DNA of 64,000 nucleotides from Gammaproteobacteria bacterium. GTDB lineage: Bacteria; Pseudomonadota; Gammaproteobacteria; Competibacterales; Competibacteraceae. Made by a program: the position numbers and the translations under genes. The stretch spans positions 1-64,000 of the forward strand of contig JADLEK010000030.1 in the NCBI GenBank assembly GCA_020846135.1. Reading direction: 5' to 3'. The notes under the pieces are model-generated. The model was not told where the DNA came from and did not search any database. It saw only the letters and a program-made list of their open reading frames with translations. This document shows positions 63,585 through 64,000 of this stretch, in pieces (the first letter of the stretch is position 1; every line of letters starts with the position of its first letter).

Positions 63585-64000
63585 ATTGATCACATTCGAC
63601 TGGGCTATTAAACGTCTGCTACGCAGCAAAGCCAACTTCGATATTCTGGAAGGGTTTTTGAGTGAACTGCTTAAAGACGATATCCAGATTGTTGAAGTGT
63701 TGGAAAGTGAAAGCAACAAGGATGCAGTGACAGATAAATTTAATCGGGTTGATTTGAAGATTAAAAACAGCCGCCAAGAGATTGTCCTGATCGAAATTCA
63801 GTATGACCGGGAATATGATTATTTACAGCGGATGTTTTATGGGGTCGCCAAAACCGTCACTGAGCATTTATCGGAAGGCCAAACCTATGCCGAAATTGTT
63901 AAGGTGATCTCGGTCAACATTCTATATTTTGATCTGGGGCAAGGCGATGATTATATCTATCACGGTGAAACAGTATTTACCGGAATGCATAAGCATGATC
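63577..64000 (+). CDS. Rpn/PD-(D/E)XK transposase-like nuclease (partial, runs off the window)
   Basis: The GTG at 63577 overlaps the preceding gene by eight bases and follows AGAGGATTAACC. The visible 141 residues begin RKLITFDWAIKRLLRSKANF and DILEGFLSELLKDDIQIVEV, then FNRVDLKIKNSRQEIVLIEI and QYDREYDYLQRMFYG; these form the PD-(D/E)XK pattern of PDDEXK_2/Rpn-type proteins. The C-terminus is beyond base 64000. It is a distant relative of the broken gene at 56723-57654. Confidence 0.88.
   Translation, partial: MRKLITFDWAIKRLLRSKANFDILEGFLSELLKDDIQIVEVLESESNKDAVTDKFNRVDLKIKNSRQEIVLIEIQYDREYDYLQRMFYGVAKTVTEHLSEGQTYAEIVKVISVNILYFDLGQGDDYIYHGETVFTGMHKHD

Noticed and set aside
1-64000. tRNA, rRNA or other structured RNA genes
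   Set aside because: No cloverleaf-type or rRNA core sequence was recognised by eye; a covariance-model scan would be needed to exclude small RNAs.

Overview
This 64 kb window looks like the replication-origin region of a gammaproteobacterial chromosome plus the adjoining flank. The origin block (recF, dnaN, oriC, dnaA, rpmH, rnpA, yidD, yidC, mnmE) fixes the position. The gene families, the proton-pumping pyrophosphatase and the SUF operon with SufU and SufT would fit an accumulating or sulfur-type gammaproteobacterium such as the Competibacteraceae. That family assignment is an impression from gene content, not a demonstrated placement. No rRNA or tRNA genes and no CRISPR array were seen.

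Layout. 0-0.9 kb: end of a repeat and a DUF433/DUF5615 toxin-antitoxin-like pair. 0.9-3.6 kb: two tandem secreted paralogues of the DUF4139 type. 3.6-12 kb: origin core, with recF, dnaN and dnaA on the minus strand and rpmH to mnmE on the plus strand. The dnaA-dnaN gap holds 12 perfect DnaA boxes in a divergent arrangement. 12-12.8 kb: two short inverted-repeat-bounded elements. 12.8-18.9 kb: a heptosyltransferase-like gene and a Cu/Ag efflux set (Cys/His-rich secreted protein, cusB, cusA). 19-24.1 kb: complete branched-chain amino acid ABC transporter livKHMGF, with heptanucleotide arrays between livK and livH. 24.2-29.2 kb: short-form adk, ppa, hppA, moaC and a C-terminally truncated rnd. 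29.2-30.9 kb: a decayed zone with an IS4-type transposase remnant and frameshifted genes. 31.2-39.8 kb: five tightly packed two-component genes. 40-47 kb: a GPP34-like gene, then an Rrf2 regulator and sufBCDSUT. 47-60.5 kb: housekeeping genes (rluB, scpB, scpA, trpS, an M50 protease, a YciO protein, yciB, yciI, bolA, a parvulin, a LytS-type kinase, ispH, lspA, a broken Rpn-like gene and ileS). 60.5-64 kb: an AT-rich spacer with another inverted-repeat element, then an operon for RNA and ribosome repair.

How the parts work together. PPi produced by biosynthesis can be hydrolysed by soluble Ppa or used to pump ions by HppA, encoded side by side. The SUF operon builds Fe-S clusters, and its Rrf2 gene, with a dyad upstream, probably senses demand. 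The 31-40 kb block supplies several sensors and receivers but no DNA-binding output, and its HD-GYP-like member has lost its metal ligands.

The most unusual locus is 61.2-64 kb. An apparently intact RtcB2-type RNA ligase overlaps a half-length PrfH whose whole central peptidyl-hydrolase (GGQ) module is missing in frame. It is flanked by an unidentified small protein, a DUF123/GIY-YIG-type protein and an Rpn-like nuclease, all on one strand with overlaps or gaps of a few bases. Other noteworthy signals are the AAAGG-based heptanucleotide arrays, a GC-rich repeat read through in frame inside cusB, and a start codon of mnmE that lies inside a palindromic repeat.
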